A stretch of 64,000 nt of DNA from Branchiostoma lanceolatum (Eukaryota; Chordata; Leptocardii; Amphioxiformes; Branchiostomatidae). The notes beneath the pieces were generated by a model. That model ran no database searches and was not told where the DNA came from. It saw only the letters and a program-made list of their open reading frames with translations. Location of the stretch: positions 18,339,964-18,403,963 of the forward strand of contig NC_089729.1 in NCBI RefSeq assembly GCF_035083965.1. Reading direction: 5' to 3'. Each line of letters begins with the position of its first letter. Within the stretch, counting starts at the first letter, position 1. The translations under genes and the position numbers were made by a program. This document shows, one piece after another, positions 37,301-46,800 of this stretch.

Positions 37301-37490
37301 TGATCTTTTGTTTTCGTCAGTATTTACCTTCAGATAACGACTGAAATTTGGCTAATTATCTGAAAAATCCTTTTCCAGAAGTCAGCAGAACAAAGTGATT
37401 GATAAGAGCACGGACGAAATTGAAGACATCTTAAAGCTTCGAAGACTATCAAATCAGCTTGTCGCTGGGCCATTGCCTATTGTTGACTAA
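22779..37490 (+). CDS. Gene B (joined exons): YWTD/EGF/CCP/HYR/GCC2-GCC3 single-pass membrane protein
   Basis: Exons: 22779-23230, 24437-24638, 24931-25117, 25265-25378, 25474-25548, 25761-25976, 26155-26311, 26562-26780, 27075-27253, 27459-27587, 27842-28015, 28218-28403, 28698-28889, 29069-29323, 29737-29925, 30100-30297, 30650-30838, 31112-31363, 31561-31740, 31962-32162, 32397-32513, 32816-32956, 33341-33571, 33994-34182, 34337-34852, 36257-36418, 36886-36982, 37379-37490. They total 5,511 nt, exactly 1,836 codons plus stop, with all phases compatible. It is a secreted-side modular receptor or matrix protein with one TM near residue 1785 and a tail of about 40 residues. The ligand is unknown. 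It parallels gene A in its C-terminal order (unknown domain, GCC2/GCC3, TM). Confidence 0.9.
25474..27587 (+). CDS. Gene B exons 5-10: second YWTD beta-propeller and EGF
   Basis: Exons 25474-25548, 25761-25976, 26155-26311, 26562-26780, 27075-27253 and 27459-27587. Motifs are [62 protein letters not shown] and [15 protein letters not shown], then an EGF ([15 protein letters not shown] ... CDCPTGTAI). This is the standard six-bladed YWTD propeller plus EGF of LDLR/LRP/nidogen proteins, which bind ligands extracellularly. Confidence 0.92.
26086..26106. repeat. TA microsatellite in gene B intron
   Basis: About ten TA dinucleotides in the intron before exon 26155-26311. Confidence 0.8.
27842..28889 (+). 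CDS. Gene B exons 11-13: CCP domains 1-3
   Basis: Exons 27842-28015, 28218-28403 and 28698-28889 (58, 62 and 64 codons; phase 1-1). Each has the sushi pattern of four Cys plus a late Trp, for example [34 protein letters not shown] and [21 protein letters not shown]. Confidence 0.9.
29069..30838 (+). CDS. Gene B exons 14-17: HYR 1 and CCP domains 4-6
   Basis: Exon 29069-29323 is a hyalin repeat: IAPPDF at the start, central Asn-Asp-Asn, [18 protein letters not shown], then C and a hydrophobic last strand. Exons 29737-29925, 30100-30297 and 30650-30838 are CCPs ([36 protein letters not shown]). Phase 1-1 throughout. A SINE sits in the intron before CCP4. Confidence 0.9.
29425..29637 (-). repeat. 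tRNA-derived SINE in a gene B intron
   Basis: Read on the minus strand it begins with a tRNA-like head: A box TGGCGTGATGGTTAGGG (29606-29623) and B box near GGGTTCGAATACG (29569-29582), about 37 bp apart, followed by a tRNA-unrelated body of about 140 bp. It lies in the intron between HYR 1 and CCP 4 of gene B. Confidence 0.7.
31112..32162 (+). CDS. Gene B exons 18-20: HYR 2 and CCP domains 7-8
   Basis: Exon 31112-31363 is a hyalin repeat ([34 protein letters not shown]). Exons 31561-31740 and 31962-32162 are CCPs ([36 protein letters not shown]). All phase 1-1. Confidence 0.9.
32397..34182 (+). CDS. Gene B exons 21-24: HYR 3 (split), HYR 4, CCP 9
   Basis: HYR 3 is split by a phase-1 intron (32397-32513 with 32816-32956; [10 protein letters not shown] ... 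[18 protein letters not shown]). HYR 4 is 33341-33571 (ESPVATYCP ... [17 protein letters not shown]). CCP 9 is 33994-34182 ([14 protein letters not shown] ... [11 protein letters not shown]). The intron inside HYR 3 is the only one in the gene that interrupts a CCP or HYR module. Confidence 0.88.
34337..34852 (+). CDS. Gene B exon 25: unrecognised 172-residue domain before GCC2/GCC3
   Basis: One phase 1-1 exon of 516 nt. It contains paired Cys (SICSSGSC), a multibasic RRKRQS stretch about residue 70, a beta-rich segment ([16 protein letters not shown]), a helical part and a C-terminal [13 protein letters not shown] that blends into the GCC2/GCC3 repeat. The length, the basic site and the position before a membrane-proximal stalk suggest a SEA-like or otherwise cleavable module; this is inference. 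A region of similar size occupies the same place in gene A. Confidence 0.75.
35159..36082. mobile_element. piggyBac-like non-autonomous element (MITE), intact, 924 bp
   Basis: It has perfect 16-bp terminal inverted repeats (CCCTATCCAGACTGGG and its complement) and is flanked on both sides by TTAA (35155-35158 and 36083-36086). TTAA target duplication with CCC-starting ends is the hallmark of the piggyBac superfamily. No transposase ORF. Inner G/C homopolymers lie beside both ends. It is inserted in the intron of gene B between exons 25 and 26. A second copy is at 58522-59450 and a relic at about 590-830. Confidence 0.8.
36257..37490 (+). CDS. Gene B exons 26-28: GCC2/GCC3 repeat, TM and cytoplasmic tail
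   Basis: Exon 36257-36418 is one GCC2/GCC3 repeat ([33 protein letters not shown]). Exon 36886-36982 holds the transmembrane helix ([20 protein letters not shown]). Exon 37379-37490 encodes a tail of about 40 residues, charged then hydrophobic, ending GPLPIVD and TAA (37488-37490). Donors GTGCGT and GTAACA are the weakest of the gene, but all phases fit. Confidence 0.85.
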
Positions 37491-37913
37491 GACTGCCGTG
37501 TGGTGGAAGCCTAAACGGGCACACAGTTAGTCGTAAGAGCATTTTTCAAGAAACGACATTTGTATGATTTCGATTGACAATCGTCTTCATACACTGATAG
37601 GGATTCGCTCTTACTTGTACCTCCAGTTTTATGGAGGATGTAGCCGAACCTTTTTAAGATCTTGTATGTGAAACTTAACATTCTCGAATCGGCTTAGTCA
37701 CTGCAAAAGAAGAGTGCCCATTATGTAATTCACAGTATTTTACAGCTTCAAGGGCGTTGAATGTAGCCCTTACATGTAGCCAGTTGTCATTAATTTGTCT
37801 TTTGTGATGTGCACTCATGAAGTTGCTTGCAGTAATACTTTAGATGCTCTGGCAAACATTTATGGCTTTAAATAGATTTGTTTTCCTGGATGAAATTCAA
37901 CATTCTTTTAACA

Positions 37914-37919
37914 AATAAA
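37914..37919 (+). terminator. Gene B candidate polyadenylation signal
   Basis: AATAAA about 425 bases after the gene B stop, followed by a T-rich stretch. 37491-37913 shows no coding potential and is the probable 3' UTR. Confidence 0.55.
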
Positions 37920-38399
37920 CATTTTTGTACTTTTATGTTTCACATCACAGCCTTTCACTATCCCTATATCCATATGAAAGTACGTTATATGACTTATATG
38001 TATTAATTTATTCCCAATTTTAACATGGCTTTAGTATACATTCAGGGTACATGACTATTGCTATGATTGCAGTTTTTTATGCTTTCTGTCTTGTAGGGTG
38101 GGGTTGGGGATCTGGTATGTTCCACCCACGTGAACTGTGATCTGAAAATCTAAAGAGAAACTAACAAATATGAATTTTACGTGCATGCTGAAAAACTCTA
38201 CTTACCTGTGGCTACTCCAAGATCAGAGTGCTCCAGTCCACCAATAACGCACATTTAACGCAGGACCCGGGTATATCGGTGAATAGGTCACATTATTATT
38301 CATGCGAGTTAATGCCAGGAAATATTCGCTCGACAATCAACATTACGTCACCAATAAATATTACAATTAAGTTTTTCAGAATAGGTTAAGAGGCGATGC

Positions 38400-39350
38400 G
38401 AGACTCATCAAAGATGTACTGTTTTCGCAATATGAACAAAAGTGGGCTTATGAGCTTTGGCTTAAGTCCAAACTAAGAACCTATGCATTGATAAAAGACT
38501 CATTCTCCCCAGAAGGATATGTTACGCTCCCTCTTACAAGAGCCCAGAGATCTTTGTGTGCCCAGCTGAGAGCGGGCATATTATCCTTGTCTTTTTAAGA
38601 CGATAGAATTTGTCTACTGTGAAATCTATATGAAATTGAGGATGAGGTCAATTTCTTATTTTATTGCCCTCTTTACGACAGCTTACGCAAAACACTGTTC
38701 GACAAAATGTACAACAAGAGACCTGATATGATTTGGGAAAGAGATGAAACAGAACTTAACTGCTTATTTACGGGGGGGGGGGGTATTTGAAATTTCATCA
38801 TACATACAACAGGCTTGAAAGAAGCGTAAGCACTATTCTCCAAGCAGAGGCTTCGATCGAGAGGGGTAGTTTTGTCCGGAATTTTAACGTTCAGAGGAAT
38901 ACGTAAGCACTACATCTATTCATAACAAGACAAAATATTCTTTAGTGGAATGACTTGATCCTGTTTTGCATCTAGTTTTGGTTTTGTTTGGTTCTGTCTC
39001 TTCCCTGCCATGTACTGTTGTGACTGTTATATACTGAGATTATATACTTGTTGCTACTTTAAACAACTTTTGGTTTGAAATTAATTTATATTCATCTACC
39101 ACTTGTTTTCTTTGATTGATTTGAATCAATGTACCAGGTGTGGCCCTTTTGCGTTGTCATTGTAATATAATCATTATTATTATTTATCATGATTTACCAC
39201 TCTACCTCTACCAACACTATCCATATGTCAATTTTATGTATTCAATTTGGTGTCCTATAAGTCCGTATGGGCTGGGCGAGAACACGAAAAGTCGCAGAAC
39301 ACGAAAATAAAATATCCATTCATTCATTCATGAATTTTCATTCATTCATA
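38400..39350 (+). pseudogene. Non-LTR retrotransposon (LINE) 3' remnant
   Basis: The frame encodes WAYELWLKSKLRTYALIKDS, then LTRAQRSLCAQLRAGILSL, then after a shift DRICLL*NLYEIEDEVNFLF and YCPLYDSLRKTLF. This is the Cys/His-bearing C-terminal tail typical of LINE reverse-transcriptase proteins in invertebrates. It has stops and frameshifts. Its probable 3' end is the ATTC-repeat tail at about 39312-39350. Confidence 0.65.
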
Positions 39351-39360
39351 CTGCCAGGTA

Positions 39361-39640
39361 GTCAGAGTAAATATTAGAGCACGTACGGATTGGTCTAACC
39401 TAGCCACCTACACACGATGGGTAAAATTACTTGATACGCTCTTTCTTTACAAGTACAGACATATAAATGACGAACTTAAGTTTACAAACTTCTAGTACTA
39501 GTGCCACTACTAAACATCTTTTAAAAAAGCATGATTAAGCAGACAACAAGCATGAATAGAAACACAATTGTGACGAAATAGGATAAGATTATGCAAAATA
39601 AAATAGCATATAACAAATATTAAAACACGCAATCACAAAT
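39361..39640. repeat. Interspersed repeat, copy 1 (copy 2 at 42665-42900)
   Basis: GCACGTACGGATTGGTCTA, then AGCCACC.A.ACAC, ACTTAAGTTTACAAAC and TAGTGCCAC are shared in order with 42665-42900. No ORF. Confidence 0.65.
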
Positions 39641-40465
39641 AGAAGCAGACAATTGAGCTTGAAACATCTAGTTTTTTCTGTATTGCGTCATTACAGGAGG
39701 TTCTGTGGCACAGAGGCAGGTTCTTGCTTTTCACTGGCCTGGGTGTAGCTTATGTTTTCGAAGGTACGAACATTATTCAGTATGAACCTGTATGTTCATT
39801 GTGGAAATACCAGATATGTAAACACAGCTCATTGAACATATCTATGTTTCAGATTTGAATGAGACCTGGTTAAGGTGAAAATGTAAAGTGTCAGAGACCA
39901 ATTCTGTTGAAACAGGCTATGTATGAGTAAAAGTTTCAAATGCTCTGTTTCAAAAACTCTGTGCATGAACTTGGTATTTGTCATGAACGCAGTACTTTTT
40001 TTCTCGGTTTCATAAGAAGAACAAATCATTCCTGTTGTACATTTGAAATCTAAATCGTGTTGTTCCATTTTACAGCAGATCAGAGGAAGGGAGGTTAATA
40101 CTGACAAAGTCCGATCTCCAGATTAAGGGTGTGTAAAGAGAATCTTAAGAACCGTCATCACTGGCCCGAAATCACCCTCCAGTCACGAGCAGGGACAGCG
40201 TTGTGCCCGACAGGTGTCGTGTCTATCAATTGTTAGACTGGATGAGTGGTATTTGTCTGGACTGAACTAAAGATACAATCGAATGGTGAACTCTACTAAC
40301 GGCAGAAGATTGATGTTATAGTGAACAGAAATTAGGGTAGATATAGTACAATACAAACATTTGTATGTCAATAGTAAACCATTTTTTGCGTTTACAGACG
40401 TAATGATTTCTTTTAACGTTTTGTCCCTGAAGAGAAAGGTACGACAACACTGCATGTCATCCAAC

Positions 40466-41045
40466 ATGATTGTCGTACGTGTTGTGATCCTCATTCTGAT
40501 AAACATACCACAGAATTGTGAAGCATCAGTGCTTTCACAACTGCTCTCTCAAAGATTTAACGTTCAAAACTGGCACAGCAATGATTCAGTTTGGCTACAT
40601 TACTCTCTTTTACCCCGAATATGTTGTGACAACAAAGGCTTAACGAGTGTTCCGAAAGAACTGCCTTCAAGCCTTTTTTTATTCAGCTCCCCAATAACGC
40701 CCTGACCACGTTTCCTTGCATGGCCCTGCCCTATGTGAACAACATGATCTAAAAAAACATCAGTTACTTCCCATGGTACTGCCTGAAGAACATGCCAAGG
40801 CTAGTTCAGTTGGATTTGTCACATAATCAACTCTTCTCTATCAACTCTGTTAAACTCCCATTTTACCATACAAACCTATCATAACGGGAAACCCTTTCCG
40901 CTGTGACTGTGACATGGATTGGGTCATTGATTTCGCAGTAAAAGCGGAAACGTGCAGAAATGAAACATCATGAAGGTGCACAGATCTTCTCAGCGGAAAT
41001 GACATGGCATTCGCCATATACAAAGAGCAGTCTTTGTTTCGCTGT
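40466..41045 (+). pseudogene. Leucine-rich-repeat protein pseudogene
   Basis: A signal peptide (MIVVRVVILILINIPQNCEA) is followed by an LRRNT-like CCDNKGLTSVPKELPSSL. A frameshift falls in a T run near 40675, then come LPNNALTTFP, a stop, an LRR (LVQLDLSHNQLFSI) and an LRRCT start (NPFRCDCDMDWVIDFA) with a further stop. The leucine-rich core is much reduced. Probably a dead intronless LRR gene; the family member is unknown. Confidence 0.65.
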
Positions 41046-42059
41046 AAAACACCAGCTATAGTAGAGAACGTAGAGCTCCACAGGTTAAATGAATATATCT
41101 CAGGAAGTTATTTTTTCTGGGACAGGACAGGCCAAATTTTTTTATAATCTGTGCGAATTGATGCGATGTTGTTGTCCTCTGTCAAAGACACAAAGTATCA
41201 TTTAACAATACTATGTCTTTTCTATGATTGCTGAAAATTTCCGCATTTCCTGATGATTCCCTGCAATGCCAGATAGTGAAAGTCAAGTTTATTGCAATTA
41301 CTAGAGTGTCTTGCGAGTAACAAGGTTATGATAAGACAAGTGGCATTTACGGAATGGTTTATAGTCCCCTGCAACCCCAGTTTTTTTTAAATCTTACCAA
41401 AATTAACAAGACAAAAATCTTGTAATGCTTAGAGATTGTTATGTTGACGTAGGTCTTTAGTAAAGATGTCAGTTGGTTTAATACTGTAGTAAATATCAAA
41501 CATAACTATTCATCAATACGAGTCACTTTGGCATTTTAGCAGAAGACAGTTTGATCATATTTTCAAAAATGTGACGAGTTCAGATTTTTAGCATGAACTC
41601 TACGTGTCATTGGTAGTTATTGTATATATCTTAAATTCGTCTTAGGGTTATTCACGTCATGAATACTTATGAAACATGAAAGCCTGTAAATTTATTAATA
41701 TGTATTCCGTTTTTGCGGGCATACTGGCACTAGTAAACGGTAATCTTGATTGGCTCATGATAACTTATGCAATATGAGAGTCTAATAAAGGGATTTTCTG
41801 TGACTTGCCACATACTTTTGATATCGTGATATAGAAATCACTATAAATGTGTACCATTGTGACAGACAATGTCTTTTAGCTTCCACAAGTACCAGCTATT
41901 ATTTGTTGGTTATGACGCAGCAAGACCTCTTTTGAGGGGGTACCAGTAATTCATGTATGATACCTAACCCTAGTATGATTTGTGAAGTATCTGTATCTAT
42001 TCTGTATCCATGGTTGTTCTTTTCAAGTGATCTAACTACTTATCGACATAATATTGTGC
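41046..42059. other. No recognised feature
   Basis: AT-rich intergenic DNA downstream of the LRR pseudogene. ORFs are short and lack codon structure. Confidence 0.5.
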
Positions 42060-42425
42060 CTCAGTACTAGGTACAATGTTTAATCAAGCTTGTCGAGCCT
42101 TGGCACTGCATATGTAAAACCTAGCACTGTTTGACATTTGGCGTTCGCTGCATTTTTAGTACAACTGGGAATGGTTTTTGAAAGAACATACCTGTGATCT
42201 TATTGGTCTACTGGCCATGGTCTGTCTGACTGCGTTTTGACGTGATAGTTGATCTTCACAGGCACGTACATAGCTTGGTTGGTCATGATTAATCAAACTT
42301 GTGGAGCCTGAGCGCTACATATGTAAAACCAAGCTCTGTCTACGTCATGCATCTGCTGTACATTTTGCCAGTACTGCTGGAGGATGGCTTTCGAAAGATC
42401 TTAAGTTTCAACACCTCAAGTTGGG
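42060..42425. repeat. Local tandem duplication, about 220 bp units
   Basis: TTAATCAAGCTTGTCGAGCC ... CATATGTAAAACC ... GGTTTTTGAAAGA at about 42076-42185 recurs at about 42288-42400 with substitutions. Non-coding. Confidence 0.6.
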
Positions 42426-42664
42426 AATATTGATTTATAATACGACACGTAACGCATAACCGTCGACAGACGTTTATTACGTTTGTGTCAATGAAATTGT
42501 AAACGTTACTAATCATGTGTACCTTTTATAGCATTTCTTCCGTTCTGTAAATATCATTATCATACATCTTCCCAGGCAAAATAGACCTTCGCACACGTAC
42601 ACATATTAGGTCTACTGAAATAACGCCCACGTGCACGCACGATCAGTAAGATTACTCATATATT

Positions 42665-42900
42665 ATAATTGCTAGGCAGAGTAAATATTACAACACGTAC
42701 GGATTGGTCTACTGTAGCCACCCATACACTACGGACATAGTGATAACGAATTTAAGTTTACAAACCTCTAATACTAGTGCCACCACAAAACATATATGAA
42801 AAAACACCATTAAGCACAAAATAAACATAAAAGAATGGTGACAAAATAAATTTATGATAAACTTGTGAAAAAAGTAATACCATATGACAAATATTGATAT
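42665..42900. repeat. Interspersed repeat, copy 2
   Basis: Collinear with 39361-39640 over more than 200 bp with scattered differences. Flanking sequence is non-coding. Confidence 0.65.
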
Positions 42901-43319
42901 ATTCCCAGTTGGAGTGAACATTCCTGAACAAGTGGATTGGTCTACTGTAATCACACACACTGAAAAGAACAGAATTACATTTGAGACCATAAAATTCAAC
43001 TGACAAGGTGGTGGATTATGTGACCAGGTTTTATGACGTCATTACCAGACGAATCATCACCTTTCTGGGCAGGTGTTGCTGGAAACAGCATCTCAGCTCC
43101 ATCTTAACGGAAGGAGATTTTCTTTAAATAAATTAGAGAATTTTGACGAAAAAGAGGGAAATATCTCAAATCGTTGATGGTCTTCGAAATATTTGAAGTT
43201 TCAATACCTTAAGGCAAGGTTGCATTGGTCCAGTCAGTTCGAGACCTTGAGACTCTGTACGTTTATACGTCGCGCAGTTACTCTCTCCGTCGATTATAAA
43301 TTGTACAGACTGTAGTGCA

Positions 43320-43646
43320 ACACTTATTTACCTGCACATGTGTATTGTAACTAGGCCCAGTATATCTCTAAGATATTCATGTACTCTATCCAATGCACTT
43401 GTATCTGTAGACCTGTTGTATAAACCTGTATTGCGATATCCTGTGTTAGGGTGAGGCAAAGGTCACTCAATAAACACGGCTCATAGACAGGAATGGGACT
43501 GGCTGGTTCTGAGCTTATATAAAGTTAATCATTAAGTAGACGCTAAGACTCAAACTACACAAACATTTCACAAGGCCACAGTCCAGTCCAGCGATCACTA
43601 GTACTGCCGGTACAGAAGACAACGCAGAACAGGCAAGACTGAACAG
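43320..43646 (+). promoter_or_regulatory. Gene C upstream leader copy 1 with TATA box
   Basis: TATATAAA at 43516-43523 lies about 30 bases before the likely transcription start. The candidate 5' UTR exon (about 43550-43646) ends ACTGAACAG|GTGTGT. It could splice to an acceptor near 43794 (GACGTCTAG), just upstream of the gene C ATG at 43814. Confidence 0.5.
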
Positions 43647-43813
43647 GTGTGTATGACTGACAATGTAACCCATGTAAATGCCAAGCTAAGCCTTTTCTAT
43701 TAGTAAATAGTTCTTGCTCTTTCCTCACACGAGCTCACAAGTCTCTTCTGTCAGCTCCTGAGAGTTACCAGCATCAGCTCTTTTGACGTCTAGTCACGCG
43801 CTGAAGAGAGACA

Positions 43814-46800
43814 ATGGCTTTTGTTGGAAAAGGTAGGTTTCAGAACAGTGGCTGTAAAAAGGGTTGTTTCTCCGTTTCCTTTGCATTTCTCTATTTTGGC
43901 AGACCCACCAAAACAAAGAACAGAATGCATAATTTAAAAAAATCGAGACATGTATACAGTTGTCAAATTTTGGGCCCTTGGCTCTTCTTGTAAACATATC
44001 TAATGAAGGCATGTCACCGGTTCTATGCCTTTTGTCATTTAGTCATTTACTGGACCTCGGCATGGAAAAGTGATTGCATGCGCATATGCACAGTACATGT
44101 ATACTAAACAAAGGTAATGTTTAAGGCCATAGACAGTGACAAAAGGAGACTACAGTATTAATCTTGATCCTTTCGTAATCACCGCCAAGTAAATGAGTCC
44201 GTAGTACCAGTTATCTGACGAAAATCATGGCTGCAGCAATAACTTGGCAAAGCGATACGAGCGATAGCGATGATGTCACGATGAAGCAGTGGTAGACAAA
44301 AAGCCGTGGCAGGCAAATTATCTATTTACATATGTTATCAAATTCAAGTAATTTGATCTGTTAATCTAAATATTAGTAGGTAATTTAATCTGCTAACATC
44401 GTTTTGCTTACCAGTCGTCCAATATCCCGTATTGTAACTAAGACTGGTATATCTGTAACTTATATAAAGCAACATCATGTATTAGACATACTGCATTCCT
44501 GCACTTGTATCCGTAGACCTGTTATAAACGTATAGCAATACCATGAGTTAAAGTGACGCATAGGTTACTAAATAAACACGGCTCATAGACAGTAATCGAA
44601 CTGGCTGGTTCTTAGTTTACATAAAGTTAATCATTGTATAGAAGCTAAGACTCAAACTACACAAACATTTCACAAGGCCACAGTCCAGCGATCACTAGTA
44701 CTGCCGGTACAGGAGACAACGCAGAACAGGCAAGACTGAACAGGTGTGTATACACCCCGGATGTAAACACGTTGATTTCTTTGTCGTGACATCTTGACCC
44801 TGGCGACTGGTTACTAGATGTATTTTCCTAGTCTTTATTTGCTTTTGTACACCTGTCTGCCTTTACCCCACATTGTTCTTTTGTTGAAAGGCTATGCAGC
44901 ATCAACGTTGATGAAGGTTAGACATCCATGTAATAAGATACGCCAAAAATAATTACTCAAGCAACTGGATAAGATTTTGAAACAGTCAGACGTTTCAGAC
45001 AGTATCCACTGTCTTTCGTCAGTGACTAACGATAGGACTGAGAACACCAGGTTTTATACCAAAACTCTGAATAGATATGTTAATGAGGTAAAGACAATTT
45101 AGGATGTCTTGAAGTAGTCTTCAAAAAGAAGGAGGAATCCCTACTTTCCAAAGGACTAAATTTCGCAGTAGCACCTAACAAGATCCCCAATATTGACATT
45201 ATCACAGAAACTGAATCAGCAATTCGTCGGGCCCATATACCATATAAACAGGCTGAAGCCTTACGCACCAAAGTAGCCACCACTCTGAAAGTCTCTAAAC
45301 CCCCTTCTAGCAACATCACCCGGGAAGAACAAACTGCGCTCAAGGATTTGGCCACTAATCAAGACATAGTGATCCTTCCCGTGGACAAGGGCAGATGCAC
45401 AGTAGTCTTAGACAGGGAACAGTATGACAGAAAAGTTCAAGACCTATTAGGGGACAAAGACACATACATGCCCTTGAAAAAGAACCCCACAAACAAGTTC
45501 AAAAAGGAAATCCATAAAGCTCTCGAGAAATTGAAAGATGACGAGTTTCTGGACCAGGCCACCTATTTCAAGCTTAATCCCAATACAGAACAACCCCCAG
45601 CATTCTACGGCCTTCCCAAAATCCACAAACCCGGAGTCCCTCTACGACCCATAGTATCCGGTATAGGATCTGTCACTTATAACCTAGCAGGTCATCTGGC
45701 TAAGATCTTGGGACCGTTGGTGGGAAAGTCTCAACACCATGTACAGAATAGTGCAGACTTCGTCCAAAAAATCAAAGACATCACTGTAGCAGAAGATGAA
45801 ATCATCACTTCATATGATGTGTGCTCGCTTTTCACTTGCATACCCCCCAAGGAGGCAGTATCAGTGGTTAGGGAGGCCTTGGAGGCCGACGACACACTTG
45901 CAGATAGAACCTAACTCTCTGTGGACCACATATGCGAACTGCTAGACCTTTGCCTAGGGTGCACTTATTTCACTTACAAACAACAGTTTTTCCAGCAAGT
46001 GCACGGCTGTGCTATGGGATCACCGGTATCGCCCATTGTTGTGAACCTGTATATGGAGAAGTTTGAGAACAAAGCCCTCAGCACTTTCAATGGCCCTCCC
46101 CCAGCAAACTGGTTTCGCTATGTAGACGACACTTGGTGTAGGCTAAAGAAGAGAGTAGCTGATGACTTCTTTGACCATATTAACCAGGTAGATGACAACA
46201 TCAAGTTCACACAGGAGTCGTGTCAAAACAACATGCTCCCCTTCTTAGACACCAAAACCATCATAGAGAAGGATGGCAACCTTCAGTTAGAAGTGTACAG
46301 GAAACCGACCCACACTGATCAATATCTGGCCTTTGATTCCCATCACCCTTTGGAACACAAACTAGCAGTGATTAAAACTCTCTTCCATCGAGCAGACAAT
46401 GTCATTACCTCAGACGAAGCAAAAACAGAAGAACACAGACATCTCCGTGTGGCTTTAGCCAAGTGTGGCTACCAAAATTGGACCTTCAACAAGGCCCTCA
46501 AACCTTCTGACCAGTCTTAGAAAACACTCAAGTGCAGACCATTGACCAACAGAAACAAGGTCAACATTACCATTCCCTACGTCCAAGGAGTATCGGAAAA
46601 ACTCAGACGTATCTTCCAAAACTTCAACATTGCCACTAACTTCAAACCTCACTCAACTCTCAGGCAGAAACTAGTCCATCCAAAAGACAGGCCTGAAAAA
46701 GGCATCAAAGCCAATGTCATCTACAAACTGAAATGTGAGGAACCGAACTGCAATAACATGAACATTGGGGAGACAAGTCGACCACGAAAAGAAAGGTACA

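Noticed and set aside
42709-43006. Overlapping minus-strand ORFs rich in Phe, Ile and Val resembling membrane proteins
   Set aside because: They lie in an AT-rich interspersed repeat also present at 39361-39640; hydrophobicity follows base composition.
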